A stretch of 64,000 nt of DNA from Rhodocollybia butyracea (GCA_015501585.1 JADNRY010000032.1:1-64000), one strand, 5' to 3'; counted from the stretch's first letter, positions 44,973-56,060 are shown. Numbers and translations: made by a program. The notes: generated from the sequence alone by a model not told the origin.

Positions 44973-47900
44973 TTACAGTGGTTTCATATCTGTCCAATCC
45001 TCCTCTGTGCTTCGTGTAAGTGTTCTTTGAGTAAACCATTCCTCAGCCTTCTTTTCAACATTCATAGCACCAAGAGTAATGACATCTTTTGAAGTGTTCT
45101 CGCCCAAACTACGCCTCCCTGGGCTATAAACATGAAGGCTGTTGGTTGTATAATGGCTAAGCAATTCTTGAACATCGGCAGTTTTATCTGGTGACCCATG
45201 TCTCGCTCCACGTGAAGTACTTCCAATTTGTGTCTCGATATTTCGGCACACACGGTTGAATGTAGGAATCCCTGGAGATATTCTTCCGGTGTATTCGATA
45301 GTGGCTCCGGGGCCACTCGAGCGGTAGTTTACTTTGACATCCCGCACATTATGCTCCTGGCCAAGGTCAAATGCAAGGAAGCTATTAGGTTTTCCACTTT
45401 GGGTGAAGATCCAACACCATTTTCGAATATGTGTTCTATAGTCAATTGAATACACACTCTATTTTGGAATGACTTATTACTTACCTGATCTCTGGTGGCC
45501 ATTCTTGACGGAGGCCTTGTAGAAGATTGAATACCTCGACCGAGTAATTTGTGTTTCCCCGCCAACAAATCGGAACAATAATGTAGGAAGTAGATTCTCC
45601 ATCCATCCAACATCTCCTTTCCGAATGGCAGCACGAAGATCAAGATATGAGAGGACATCCCTATTCCACATAATCCATTGGCATAACTGTGGATCGTGCT
45701 TGTCCTTCGGGTGATTTTTGGTCAGGTCATGGACTGCCGCCGTTGAAGCATGCTCGTTAATTAATTTAACAGCCAGCCCATGAAGTTGTACAGGGGACAA
45801 CATAGTGAGATCTGAGAGCTTCGTAACCTTTCCAACTGCTAACCATGAAGCGAGAAAGTGCGCTTCACTAATATGGTGTATTGCCTCATCGAGATGATGC
45901 CAAAAGGGTCCCTTTGTAGCGGTGGAAGTTAAACCTTTGCGCTTCAGAACATCGAAAGCATGTTTCAGTGATCCAATGACGGCAGAACTGCCTAGATATT
46001 GCTTGTAGAGGGAGTTTGCAAAGGCCATAATGAGATGGAACCAACCAAATAGAGGGACCATCCAATCAAGACGATCAAATGAATTATGGTCCTCATGCCG
46101 CTGGCGCCATAATCCTCGAAGACGGTCAGCAGTGAGTTGGTCCCCAAGCCAAACAATGAACCTCTTGAGACCTGTAGTCTGTTGCTCCTCGACACTTTGA
46201 AGGCAAAGCAAACACAAAATGAACATAACAACTTTGAGCGTGCCATTGTAGCTGGCCATCACTAAATCTCGAGAGTTATCATATTTGATTATGATCTGGA
46301 GAACTCACTGGCGGTCAGCCGTAACCGAGATAATGTCCTGATAATGGTGCTAAGCATTTGACAATTGATTATAATGCATTAAACGCTTAGCCCAAATTCG
46401 AAAATGATTACTGTCATATTATCAAAAGATGATAACTATGTCCTTCATTTGCCATACATGCATCACCCTTCTGTCTGCATTGTAGTGAGTAAAAATACTT
46501 ATACTGCATCGTAACGGGAGAGAATATTTATATGTGATTGAACAAATTATCAGGTTAGAGCTGGCAGGCAGCTTTTTCTGGTCGCTTTTGTCGCATTATT
46601 AACTGGTAACCATCCATGAATTCAATTGAGCAGTAACACATTTTATTCCAAACGATACATATAAGTTAATTACTACTACTATAGTAGGTATATGGGGACA
46701 TAACGAGAGGGCTAAAGTACGAGGCTGCAGTGCTTGAATTTTGAAATCAACTTGAAGAACCTTGAGCCGTATTGGCTTGGAGCAGCGAAAGAAAACATTG
46801 AGGGAACTGCATTGGATTGCTCAGCAGTCTGGAGTGTAGTCGTGACTAGCATGGAATGAGCTTCGAGTAAATTTTGAGGTGAGTTATGACCTGAGCTTGG
46901 GTATCTTGAGTTGACTTGACAGAAGTTAGAACCATTGACAGTAAAGTGGGGAAGAAAGATGTAAACGTGTAAAAGCATTTAACCCAGTTTAAATACCATT
47001 TTGTGTGGGTAATAATCGACGCGGTTGCTATTACCCGTGAGGGTCAAGAGGGAACAACAAGCTACAACGAGTACAGCTAGTACAAGCGACTGACAAGCAG
47101 ATCTTGATGCATATAAGATGAGTTGTCCCTGCTGTGGAGCACTGTACCCTGTAAGGCGGAGCCGAGTATGATACAATGACCATTATTGTACTAAAAGACT
47201 GTAGCATTTTATAGCACCGTATAATCATGGCGCAGAAGCTCTTAAACTTACTCGTGCTCATCATTCATGACCATGCTCATACTGCGTCTAGGTCAAAGTC
47301 ATAGGAGCCTGAGCTCTAGGTGGTTTCGGGCTGTGACAGCCTAATGGTCGGCTCACCGTTTGATCGTAAGGGTTGGTTTGAGTTTCGAATCAAAGGGCGG
47401 CATGCTTGTGGCGAAGAAAGCGATACTTTTACTTAAGTACCGGAAAGGAGGCTACTAGAGGTGAATCTACTATGAAGAATGAAGGATTCAGGCAAGTGAA
47501 TCATTTCGCGAGTAAAAAGGTTAACAAGTTCGAGTTGCGAAGTTCTTGGAATCCAGCCTTAGTAGTACTCAAACTTTATGAATATTACTATGTCATGACG
47601 AGGAAAATACATATGATTACATTACCCAGAAGACATTCCTCAGCGTTGGAGAGAGATACAAGGACGACATAATGAGGATATGAATCTCATATAGCAAGAT
47701 CATCTGGGAGGAAGAATTACAGGGCAATGACAATCAATTTTAGGCTGCTCTCAGGATTACCGCTGTCAGTATTCTCGGTATAATCATTATGTTCCGCCCA
47801 TAATCACTCATAATAAGAGGAAAATCATTTTATCCGACCGCTAGCTGCATTATAATCCATTACCGCACTGTGTAATCTTTATTACACCTGGTGAGAGGTG

Positions 47901-49354
47901 TAATCCCTGGCAAGGTTTCCCCGGATTTAGTGATGGCTTCCTCTTGGTCAAGGGTTGGACCAATGTATCCTTCAACAATACTATCTGGACCAGTGTCAAG
48001 TTGAAAGACTGGAGAAGGAGGAGCAAAGGCTGGATTATCTTTATGCCTTTCGGAGTACTCTGCAAATTCTGGACAGTCAAGGAGAATACGAAGCACAATG
48101 TCAACATTCTGGTTGAAGATTTGTTCATCTTTTTGCGGTTCACCGAAGATGATGGGATCCAAGTCAAATAGTGTATTGGAGTGTATGCAAAGATATTCCT
48201 GGTATTGACGGTTGATGTTGGGAGGAAGCGTAACATGTTTTGGAAGAAACCAAACAGTCCATGCTGTGGCACTGACAAAATGGCTCTGATTATGAAGGCG
48301 CTGTGAGAATACACGGATGGGAACATTGAGATTGTCATGTCCGATGTTAGAGACTCTGGTTCCAAAAAGGCTACGTGTCTTTGTCATAGCTCTATTTGAG
48401 AGAACTACAAATGCATTCAATGCCCATCGATGGCTCATGCAGATACCAAGTGCATGCATAGCATCAAATGCACGAGCAGAAAGTCCACACGACTTCAAAT
48501 AAATGGCCCAAAGCTTTGCAAAGCGGCCGCGACGTGACGAGCGTGTATATTGAAGCTGTGAAATGATACTGAGTACAACCTTCGCAAGTCAGTGAGCCAA
48601 TGAATATAAATACAAACATTTCACTTACCATGTCAGGATCCTTGTGCTTGTTACGCTTTACTTGCCTGGTAGTATAAGCAGCCTTCTGTAACAGAGTCCA
48701 GAGTGTGTTGTTTGAATCCCGCACAGGTCCCTTCAACAAATGAAAGCTTGTTCCAAGAAGCTGCTCCTCGGAGGTGTCTTCTGGATCCGACAGGAAGATA
48801 GGGGCAGACTGCCGCAACTCCCTATCAATCAAATTAGAAATGCACTCTTTCGCAAATGCTTGCATGGCTAGTTTTGCGCCCAAAGGCCGCAGACCTTTCT
48901 GTGTTGAGCCGCGGGGAGGCTTATGCCATACACGTAGGATTTTGAGGAATTCGTCGCTCAGTGTCAATGACTGTCATGCATATGTGCATCTGGGATCGGA
49001 ATGACATTCAGAATCACCATAGAATAGCGCATCAAGGAAGAGCAGAAGGTCCATATCATGATCCTGCATTGATTGAAGGATAGTATGAACAGCAGGTAGT
49101 TTGGAGTTGTGTGACCCTTCCCATCGTGCTTTCCGTTGGAGGTGATGTGTGATAGCAACGGGATTAACAGGCTCGGGTGCCCTTTCATCGTCAGACAATT
49201 CATCTGCACAGTTATCGGACTCATCATCTGCAAAGTTGCTGTTTTCAGGTTCAAATGATTCATGGTCAGGATGTTCAAAGAGATCGTCGTATTGCATGAA
49301 CAGATCATCATCGAGTTCTTCACTGGGTATGGAATTGCCTGAATCGGATGGCAT
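44973..49354 (-). pseudogene. DUF6589-family protein gene, disrupted (candidate transposase)
   Basis: Exons: 49354-48629, 48579-45485 (interrupted), 45435-44973. The acidic N-terminus is followed by LLLFLDALFYGDSECHSDP, WHKPPRGS, KDPDM-VVLSIISQLQYTRS, ARAFDAMHALGICMSHRWA, DNLNVPIRVFSQRLHNQSHF, then RFIVWLGDQLTADRLRGL, NSFDRLDWMVPLFGWFHLI and ISEAHFLASWL, ending RSSGPGATIEYTGRISPGIP. I recognise this as the basidiomycete DUF6589 family, whose function is not known to me. The Asp of GDQLT, the Asp/His of DW...GWFHL and the Glu of EAHFL are spaced like a possible RNase H-type DDE core; that is inference. Damage: an Arg CGA to TGA (48974-48976), a CACTA-type element (46260-47932), and one G missing near 45556 (GG for GGG before NTNYSVEVF). 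Confidence 0.8.
46260..47932. mobile_element. CACTA-type non-autonomous element inside DUF6589 gene
   Basis: 1,673 bases beginning CACTAAATC and ending GATTTAGTG, inserted between EEA and the ASYNG segment of the DUF6589 exon. AT flanks both ends (46258-46259 and 47933-47934), a 2-base duplication; CACTA elements usually make 3. TIR identity beyond the first 9-10 bases is weak. The interior (46560-47700) has no recognised coding sequence. A faintly tRNA-like stretch near 47330-47400 is not convincing. Confidence 0.65.
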
Positions 49355-49434
49355 GTATTCAATCGCGGTGCGTGTTTTCAATTGAGAGTGTCAGTCACTG
49401 CGAAATCACACCGTTACATATGTCGTCATGTCAC

Positions 49435-49571
49435 TGAGCCCACCCCTCACGGTCAAATTGCGCCAGATGTTCTAGGGCGAAGGGCTGATGTTTGTTTCAT
49501 GTTTGTTTTTTGTTTACATCTATGATTATCGGTAAAGCGGTCCGTGCCCTATACATCTGGGAACGAGATTA
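49435..49571. repeat. Right terminal inverted repeat
   Basis: Inverted match of 40796-40924: the outer 25 and inner ~42 bases are identical, and the middle differs by small indels. Followed by the CCCTATTCA duplication. Confidence 0.9.
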
Positions 49572-49580
49572 CCCTATTCA

Positions 49581-50154
49581 ACCCTAGGTCATGACCTAGG
49601 GCTCCTGGGTCAGGGCCAACCTGAGCTAGGTCATGACCTGAGGCTGAAGGATAGGCCCAGGATTCTGGGTCTTTTTAGTTAGGTCAATGTAACAAAAGTG
49701 TAAGCTAACAAGACCTAGAAAGTGGTTGCTTAAAGTGCACTAATGTGCTTTGGGGACTGGTCTTGTCAGGATTTTGTTACCAATGAGGAGCTGGAGGAAT
49801 TCCTAGGTAATACTGTAGCTCCAATCAATGATGATGTGTCCAACTTTGTTGACGACAACAATATATGAGCATAGTAGATATTTTTTAATGTAGCATAAAC
49901 TTGTATCTCATTGTTAGGTACACTAAACAAAGTTATTTTATCTTTTTAGCTAGACCGGGTGAACCCAGAACCCAAGGGCTCAGGAAACCCAGTCCTGAGT
50001 ATCTTGGCCTTGGGTTTTTGAAGTGATTGGGACAAGCAGACCTTAAGAGTCCCAAACCTGACCTGAGCCATACACTAACTGGTGAGGTTTTTATATAGCC
50101 TAACTGCGGATCAGTTCAGTGTGGTTTGCAGTTATCCAACAGTTATATCACCTA
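49581..50154. other. Repeat debris, no gene
   Basis: 49590-49660 holds AGGTCATGACCT motifs. 49640-49745 resembles 51680-51800, the sequence that supplies the end of the intact NLR gene. The rest is unassigned. Confidence 0.5.
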
Positions 50155-51405
50155 ACTTTAAAACCCTAGAAAGGAGGAAAGTGTAGAACAGTTCCGAAGT
50201 GCCTATAGGATGTAAGACTCATGTTGGGGTACATAAATACAATTTACTATACTTGATACCTGCTTGCAGAAGCCTTTTACAGTGCTCGGAACCTAGTTAA
50301 TTAATTATTGTAGTAGTTACAAGTATATACTCTATGTATGACTAACCGGGGGGGAATGCAGAATGATAACAAGGTTACGGGACTTTATATAAAGTCCTGC
50401 CAGGCCATGTGACCTATCAAACATGTTGAACAGTTACGTTGATTGTTTCAACCACGTTTGGCACATCAGCAAAACGTGGGTGAGCTGGCGCCGTTGTCAG
50501 GCACTATACAGCCATTTCCAGTGATTCTCAGCGGCCCCCAGCGCTGTACAGTGCCGGAAAGCGGCTTCCCATGCACCCACATTTTGCTGATGCATCACAT
50601 GAGCCTGCAGTGCTCTTATATAAGGGCCCACAGCTTCATTTCCTTCCCCATCTCCCTAGAAGTAGGTCAAATACCATAATTCTCATTAGATATTACTATT
50701 TATGGCAATAAATATCATGTATTGCATTATGTGTTTAATTTATTATAGCTATACTCACAAGTGTGGATATTCCGAATCGTGGGGCATGAATGTGCATTTG
50801 CCGCAAGTATATACTCATGATGGGCACCCATTCGAGTGCAAATATGGCTCCAGAGGATGTCCATACTTGTGTCACAAATGACAAATGCACTCAAATGTGC
50901 ATTCGTGCCCACCTCTAAACCAGACAGCATGCAAACAAGTCGGATCCAAATAGAGTAAATTGCAGAGGTTGTGAAAACAATGGAGTGACAAAACAGATAA
51001 AGCAAGAAACCAGAACACACAAGAGCACACAAGTCAAGGGGTTAAGCAATATTTCTAATCTACTGTACTTGACATGGTACAGAACTATATAAAGGGTACT
51101 CAAGGACCGGAGTAGCGATAGGTAATAATCCAAGAGTATAAAAGACAAGAATAGCCAAAAGAAGTACAAGGGATGAAAAGACAATGATGGACATAAGCGG
51201 AAGCGGGGATGGGCATAAAGCATATGTATGATTGTAAGAATAATGGAGAATGGATTGGCGGGTTCATAGAAAGTGTACAGTGAAGGAAAATTTAAGAAGG
51301 AGGCAAAGCGGATGTATATAGGAACTGGAAATGCGGTGGGAGTGAATAATGTAACTGTAACCAGGAAACGTTGGCAGTCTGTATATGCCTGGGGTATGAC
51401 ATCTA
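50155..51405 (-). repeat. R1 repeat, copy 2, interrupted
   Basis: Inverted relative to 12815-13620: 50173-50240 and 50936-51405 match in the expected order. Between them lie a hairpin MITE (50461-50600), an 18-base perfect palindrome GGACTTTATATAAAGTCC (about 50380-50397) and a block shared with 36700-36845. Confidence 0.6.
50461..50600. mobile_element. Short hairpin MITE, copy 1
   Basis: About 140 bases with inverted ends (CATCAGCAAAACGTGGGTG against CACCCACATTTTGCTGATG) and an inner pair (GGCACTATACAGC against GCTGTACAGTGCC). A second copy lies at 51540-51665. No duplication was resolved. Confidence 0.65.
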
Positions 51406-51539
51406 GGTCATCCCCTGCCCTTCCAGCTCATATTCTACCCCCAAAGGAGATGCTCTCCCCTGTCTGGCATGGCCCAGCCCACCCCAGAGCATCTAAAAAA
51501 TCATCCCAGGCCATGACCTTACCCACCTAGGTCATGCTG

Positions 51540-51665
51540 CATTGGCAAAACATGGGTGAGCTGAAGCCGTTGTCGGGCACCATACAGCCGGTTCCAGTGG
51601 CTCCTAGCTGCCCCCAGCACTGTACAGTGCCAGAAAGCAGGTTCCTGTGTATACATGTTTCACTG
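51540..51665. mobile_element. Short hairpin MITE, copy 2
   Basis: Matches 50461-50600 through GGGTGAGCTG, CCGTTGTCGGGCAC and CTGTACAGTGCC. It ends about 24 bases past the stop of the intact NLR gene, in what would be its 3' untranslated region. Confidence 0.65.
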
Positions 51666-51688
51666 ATCAGTGACCTAACCCAATCAGG

Positions 51689-54600
51689 TCATGACTGAGA
51701 CCCCAGGACATGCCCAGCATTCTGCTTCAAATTAGTGAGGTCAATGTAACAAAGGTGTAATCTAAGTAGAAGGAAATATTGGTTGCCTGAAGTGTATTTG
51801 CCCCCTTGGGCATTTACATCTGCTTTGTGTTCCAAAAGAAGCTGAACAATATCCTTGTTTCCTTTACTGGCAGCAGCCTGGAGTGCAGTCCCATATTCTC
51901 TCCCTTGGGCATTTACATCTGCTTTGTGTTCCAAAAGGAGCTGAACAATATCCTCATATCCTGCACTGGCAGCAGCCTGGAGTGCATTCCCATATTCTCC
52001 CCCTTGGGCATTGACATCTGCATTGTGCTCCAAAAGAAGCCGAACAATATCCTCTTTTCCTTCACTGGCAGCAGCCTGGAGTGCATTCCCATATTTGCCC
52101 CCTTGTGCATTGACATCTGCTTTGTGCTCCAGAAGGAGCTGAACAAGATCCTTATTGTCATGCCATGAAGCTGCAGCAGCCTGGAGTGCATTCCCATAAA
52201 ATCCCCCTTGGGCATTGACATCTGCTTTGTGCTTCAAAAGAAGTTGAACAATGTTCTTGTTTCCTTCACTGGCAGCAGCCTGGAGTGCATTCCCATATTC
52301 TCCCCCTTGGGCATTTATATCTGCTTTGTGCTCCAAAAGAAGCTGAACAATATCCTCATTTCCTTCACTGATAGCAGCCTGAAGGGGATTCCCATACTTT
52401 CCCCCTTGGGCATTTACATCTGCTTTGTGTGCCAAAAGTAGCTGAACAATATCCTTGTTTCCTTCACTTGCAGCAGCCAGGAGTGCATTCCAATACTTTC
52501 CCCCTTGGGCATTGACATCTGCTTTGTGCTCCAGAAGAAGCTGAACAGTATCCTTGTGTCTTCCAAAGGCAGCAGCCTGGAGTGCAGTCCCATATCTTCC
52601 CCCTTGGGCATTGACATCTGCTTTATGCTCCAGAAGAAGCTGAACAATATTTACCTTTCCTGCAAAGGCAGCAGCCTGGAGGGCATTCCCATAAAAACCC
52701 CCTTCGGCATTGACATCAGTGTTGTGCTCCAAGAGAAGCTCAAAAATATCCATGTGTCCTGAATTGGCAGCAGCCTGGAGTGCATTCCCATAAAATCCCC
52801 CTTGGGGATTGACATCTGCTTTGTGCTCCAAAAGAAGTTGAACAATATCCTTCTTTCCTTCAATGATAGCAGCCTGGAGTACATTCCCATAAAATCCACC
52901 TTGGGCATTCACATCTGCTTTGTGCTCCAGAAGAAGTTGAACAATATCCTTGTTTCCTTCACTGATAGCAGCCTGGAGTGCATTTCCATATTCTCCACCT
53001 TGGACATTTACATCTGCTTTGTGCTCCAAAAGAAGCAGAACAAAATCCTTGTTTCCTTTACTGGCAGCTGCCTGGAGTGCATTCCCATACCTTCCTCCTT
53101 GGGCATTTATGTTTACCATATTTTTCACTAGCAAATGCTCAGCCATTGATAGCACACCCAAACAAGCCATATAATACAGTGAGGTTGATAGTTCACTTGG
53201 ATCTTTGGTTGGATAATAGTAGTGGTTCAACTCGTCTTCTGCATCTGGATACATTCTAATCCAATTCACATATGACAGTTGACTGCTGTCTTTCAAGAAT
53301 GTTGTGGCTAAGTTCTCAGCTGCAAGTTGATGGTTGGAGCCTCTATTTTGTATCTTTTCCATATGCAATGGCCATTTCTTTGCAGCATATAATGCTAAAG
53401 GATATAACTTTTCAAGGTTAGATTGGCTCTCAGGCAGTATGTCCTCTGAGTCAAATTGGAAGAGATAAATCAGACATGTTTGACATATTACAGAATGGGC
53501 CAAGTCCTCATTGATTTCAAACAGTTTGCCTGTCTGCCCTTGAGCATGGGTTTGAGTAAGAAACTCTTTCACAGAATTGTGTGCCAGTTGAACAACCTCA
53601 TTCTCAGAGCCGCTCCAAAAGTTTTTTTTCACACTGACAGTAATCAATGTGGAATCCAAGATATCATAAACCCTCTTTTCCAGCTCTAATGACCGAGCTT
53701 CAGGATCAAAGATTTGGACTTCCAGGTCTACTGCAAGAATGTCTGTAACTTGTCCAATTGACAATGGTTGCAATGCATATGCCAACCACATAAGAAGTTG
53801 GCTTGCATCATGCACATGTTCACTTTCTTTCATTCTTGTAAAGGCTAGAGTGTATGTTTCCTCCAGGGTCTTTGGCAGCTTCTTCAGTGCCTCCCGGATT
53901 GCTTTGGGTGTGGCACATTTTTGCAGTGCAATTACTTGGCAGTCAACCCAACGAAACCTTTGTCAGGATTTTCCTTAGCCATCATTCAATTAATTCTTTG
54001 GATTACTTACTGGCCTTGAGCTTCTTGAGTCAAATGGGCAACTATTTCAGTTAATAATTCTGGCTTCAGTTTCCGAGCCTTGAATTTTGCCTGCAGGTAT
54101 TTGGCAACATCCTGATGAAACACAGACTGCATATCATCAAGGTAAATATGCCATGAGGCACCATAACCTGCATCAGCCAAATACCGACTGGTTACAGCTA
54201 TGCAGAGGTTGTCCTTAAGAAGAGCAAGATGTTCAAAAACATCAATTGCCTCGCTACATTCATCCATGGCATCCAGCACAAGATAGACTGGGCTTAAGTC
54301 CTTAGAAACAACTGCCAGAGTTGCACTTAGTTCTGCTGTGGTAGGCTCCATCAGACCCTGCATGCATGTTGTATACAACTCATGGAGGGCAGGATGAGTT
54401 CCCTCATTCCGTGTAGCCATTTGGAGCAAAAGGGATTGAAGGAGGCCCCGAGCATCGGTCTTAGTCTGTGAGTTATCACGGTTGTCAAAATAGTAGTAGC
54501 ACAGTAATGATGCTGGATTGGCCTTGAGGTTTTGAATGATAACTGTCCTAAAAAATCACATCAGAAATATGATAAATAACATCATGTCAATGTTGTATGC

Positions 54601-55084
54601 ATACGAAAGGATTGTTTTTCCTGAGCCCACTAGATGCACCATCATTAGATTCAAACTCACTGAAGAAAAGAGTCTTACCTTTGCCCTGGATCCATAAGAG
54701 TCCTGATGTGCTCTGGTTCCATTCAACAAACTGGGGATGAGAGAATATCCAATCTCCAGTTTCAGGTGTTCTCTTATCACATGCTGCCACAAAATTTGTA
54801 GAGGGATTAGGTGCATTTAGCCACTTTCGAATAGCCAACACATCATTGGCATCTTCAACACAAGTTTTACTTGAAGAAATCAGTAAGGACATCCAAGGAG
54901 CACTCACTCCAGGTATGGTAGTTGTTATAAATTGTGGTTGCCGCTTGAAATTGTGAGTTTAACACGGTAAAGTTGGAAGCACCAGTAAGCATGCTCCGGA
55001 AAGTGTAAGTACGCTGGATTTGCGAGATGACGCCGAGATGACATTGAAACCTTACCTAGGATCTCTAGACAAAGGTTCGGACAT
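51689..55084 (-). CDS. NLR-like NACHT-ankyrin protein, intact
   Basis: Six exons (55084-55056, 54993-54908, 54852-54679, 54629-54605, 54547-54011, 53957-51689), all with GT-AG introns, give 1,039 residues with no stop. The N-terminus MSEPLSRDPSMLTGASNFTV leads to CDKRTPETGDWIF, the P-loop GKVGSGKT (about 95-102, built over two exon joins), Walker B LVLDAMDECSE (about 194-204) and VTSRYLAD. Thirteen near-identical 33-residue ankyrin repeats follow (GGEYGNALQAAASEGNKDIV type, about 570-1005). The architecture is that of fungal STAND sensors, which bind nucleotide, oligomerise on a trigger and act in non-self recognition or cell death; no effector domain is evident. The last ~35 residues come from repeat sequence also seen at 49640-49745, so the C-terminus is chimeric. 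The decayed paralogue at 14451-18597 shares every intron. Confidence 0.85.
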
Positions 55085-55860
55085 GGTGGTACGTAGCAAA
55101 GAGTTTCCGGCTCGAAGTTACAGAAGGTTGTTTGATCATCCGTGACGCAGTGCGCAGCGCGGCAATCCCCGACTCTGCATCAGAATGGCATATAGATTTT
55201 CTCAATGTACAATCCTTAATGCTGCTGTGCAGCAATCCCCGACTACAAGATAGATCCGATCGATGACCCTGTGCTGTATTCAAGTTCATCGATCAAGTTG
55301 TTGTCTAGTTGCTCCCCTGTTACTGTCAACTGAAAGCTTGAGCTTTGTGTCATATACATTCTCCTGTAAGAGACTTGCAAGAGACAGAGTCTGACTGATT
55401 TTAAAATTGATGATGGGCATATACATCGGAAATCTTGTTCAGTAAAAAGCCAGAGAGATAACAACCTGAAAAACTTTAATCAGATCATAGTAGGAAGGAA
55501 GGAAGAAAGTACAGGCGCGGTCCCATTGAGGGACAGCCAACAGAATACACATTGCGCCGTATGTGCGCCGCGGATGCACCAATCAACTTTGTTGTGGCAG
55601 CGAGAACTTAATCACACTGGGGCACAAGACCAACTGTGTGAATGAGTACTGTACAACAACGCATTCACTTAGCTACCAAACAAGCTAGTTTTATTAATGC
55701 ATTCAGAACAAAGTTACAGAGAAGATATTCAATGTATCAAACACAAACTTTGCAGTGAGAGCGAGGACTCGACAGTCAAACAAAAATCTACGCAGGAAGC
55801 CAAAATAGGCTAGACAAGCTCCGGCGAGCAGCTATATTCTGGTCGGGGGCCAACACCCCA
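55085..55860. other. Upstream of NLR gene; no gene seen
   Basis: 55085-55115 is shared with the paralogue's upstream flank. A short block with AGCAATCCCCGACT occurs twice (about 55160 and 55232). No supported gene. Confidence 0.4.
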
Positions 55861-55864
55861 TATC

Positions 55865-56060
55865 CAGTATGAAGTACTGCCGTGGGTACACCAGGCCAAG
55901 ATGCTCAACAATGCATGGCATTCGTCCTCCACCGCCGTCCTGCAGAAGCGACACTTCCGCTCGTCTCGTGGAACACAAGGCATATACCACTCATCATAGC
56001 GCAGGCGTTCGATAGACCGTCCTGGCGTGACTTGCTGTTACCAGTTGGGTGCATGTCGAT
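55865..56060 (-). pseudogene. Non-LTR retrotransposon (LINE) 3' remnant
   Basis: The minus strand reads RSIERLRYDEWYMPCVPRDE, then KCRFCRTAVEDECHALL. This matches the C-terminal zinc-binding CRFC...EDE.H.L pattern found at the ends of basidiomycete LINE-type polyproteins. Upstream coding is absent, and a frameshift separates the preceding QLVTASHAR piece. A small relic; the call rests on that one motif. Confidence 0.45.

Larger units (their letters stand above)
40796..49571. mobile_element. Candidate new DNA transposon: RecQ-like helicase plus DUF6589, long TIRs
   Basis: An 8,776-base unit with terminal inverted repeats of about 129 and 137 bases and an exact 9-base flanking duplication CCCTATTCA (40787-40795 and 49572-49580). 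It carries two genes reading towards each other: a RecQ-like helicase (plus, 41031-44972) and a DUF6589 protein (minus, 49354-44973). No known transposase motif is seen. The ends therefore define one mobile unit whose only products are these two proteins. Two later insertions (41347-42559 and 46260-47932) bring it to its present size; without them it is about 5.9 kb. A 9-base duplication with long TIRs resembles Mutator-like elements, but the genes do not. The unit is clear; its class and mechanism are inference. Confidence 0.8.

Noticed and set aside
47330..47400. tRNA-like stretch (GCCTAATGGTCGGC and GAGTTTCGAATC)
   Set aside because: A- and B-box-like pieces are present, but anticodon and acceptor stems do not fold convincingly; at most a tRNA-derived SINE head.
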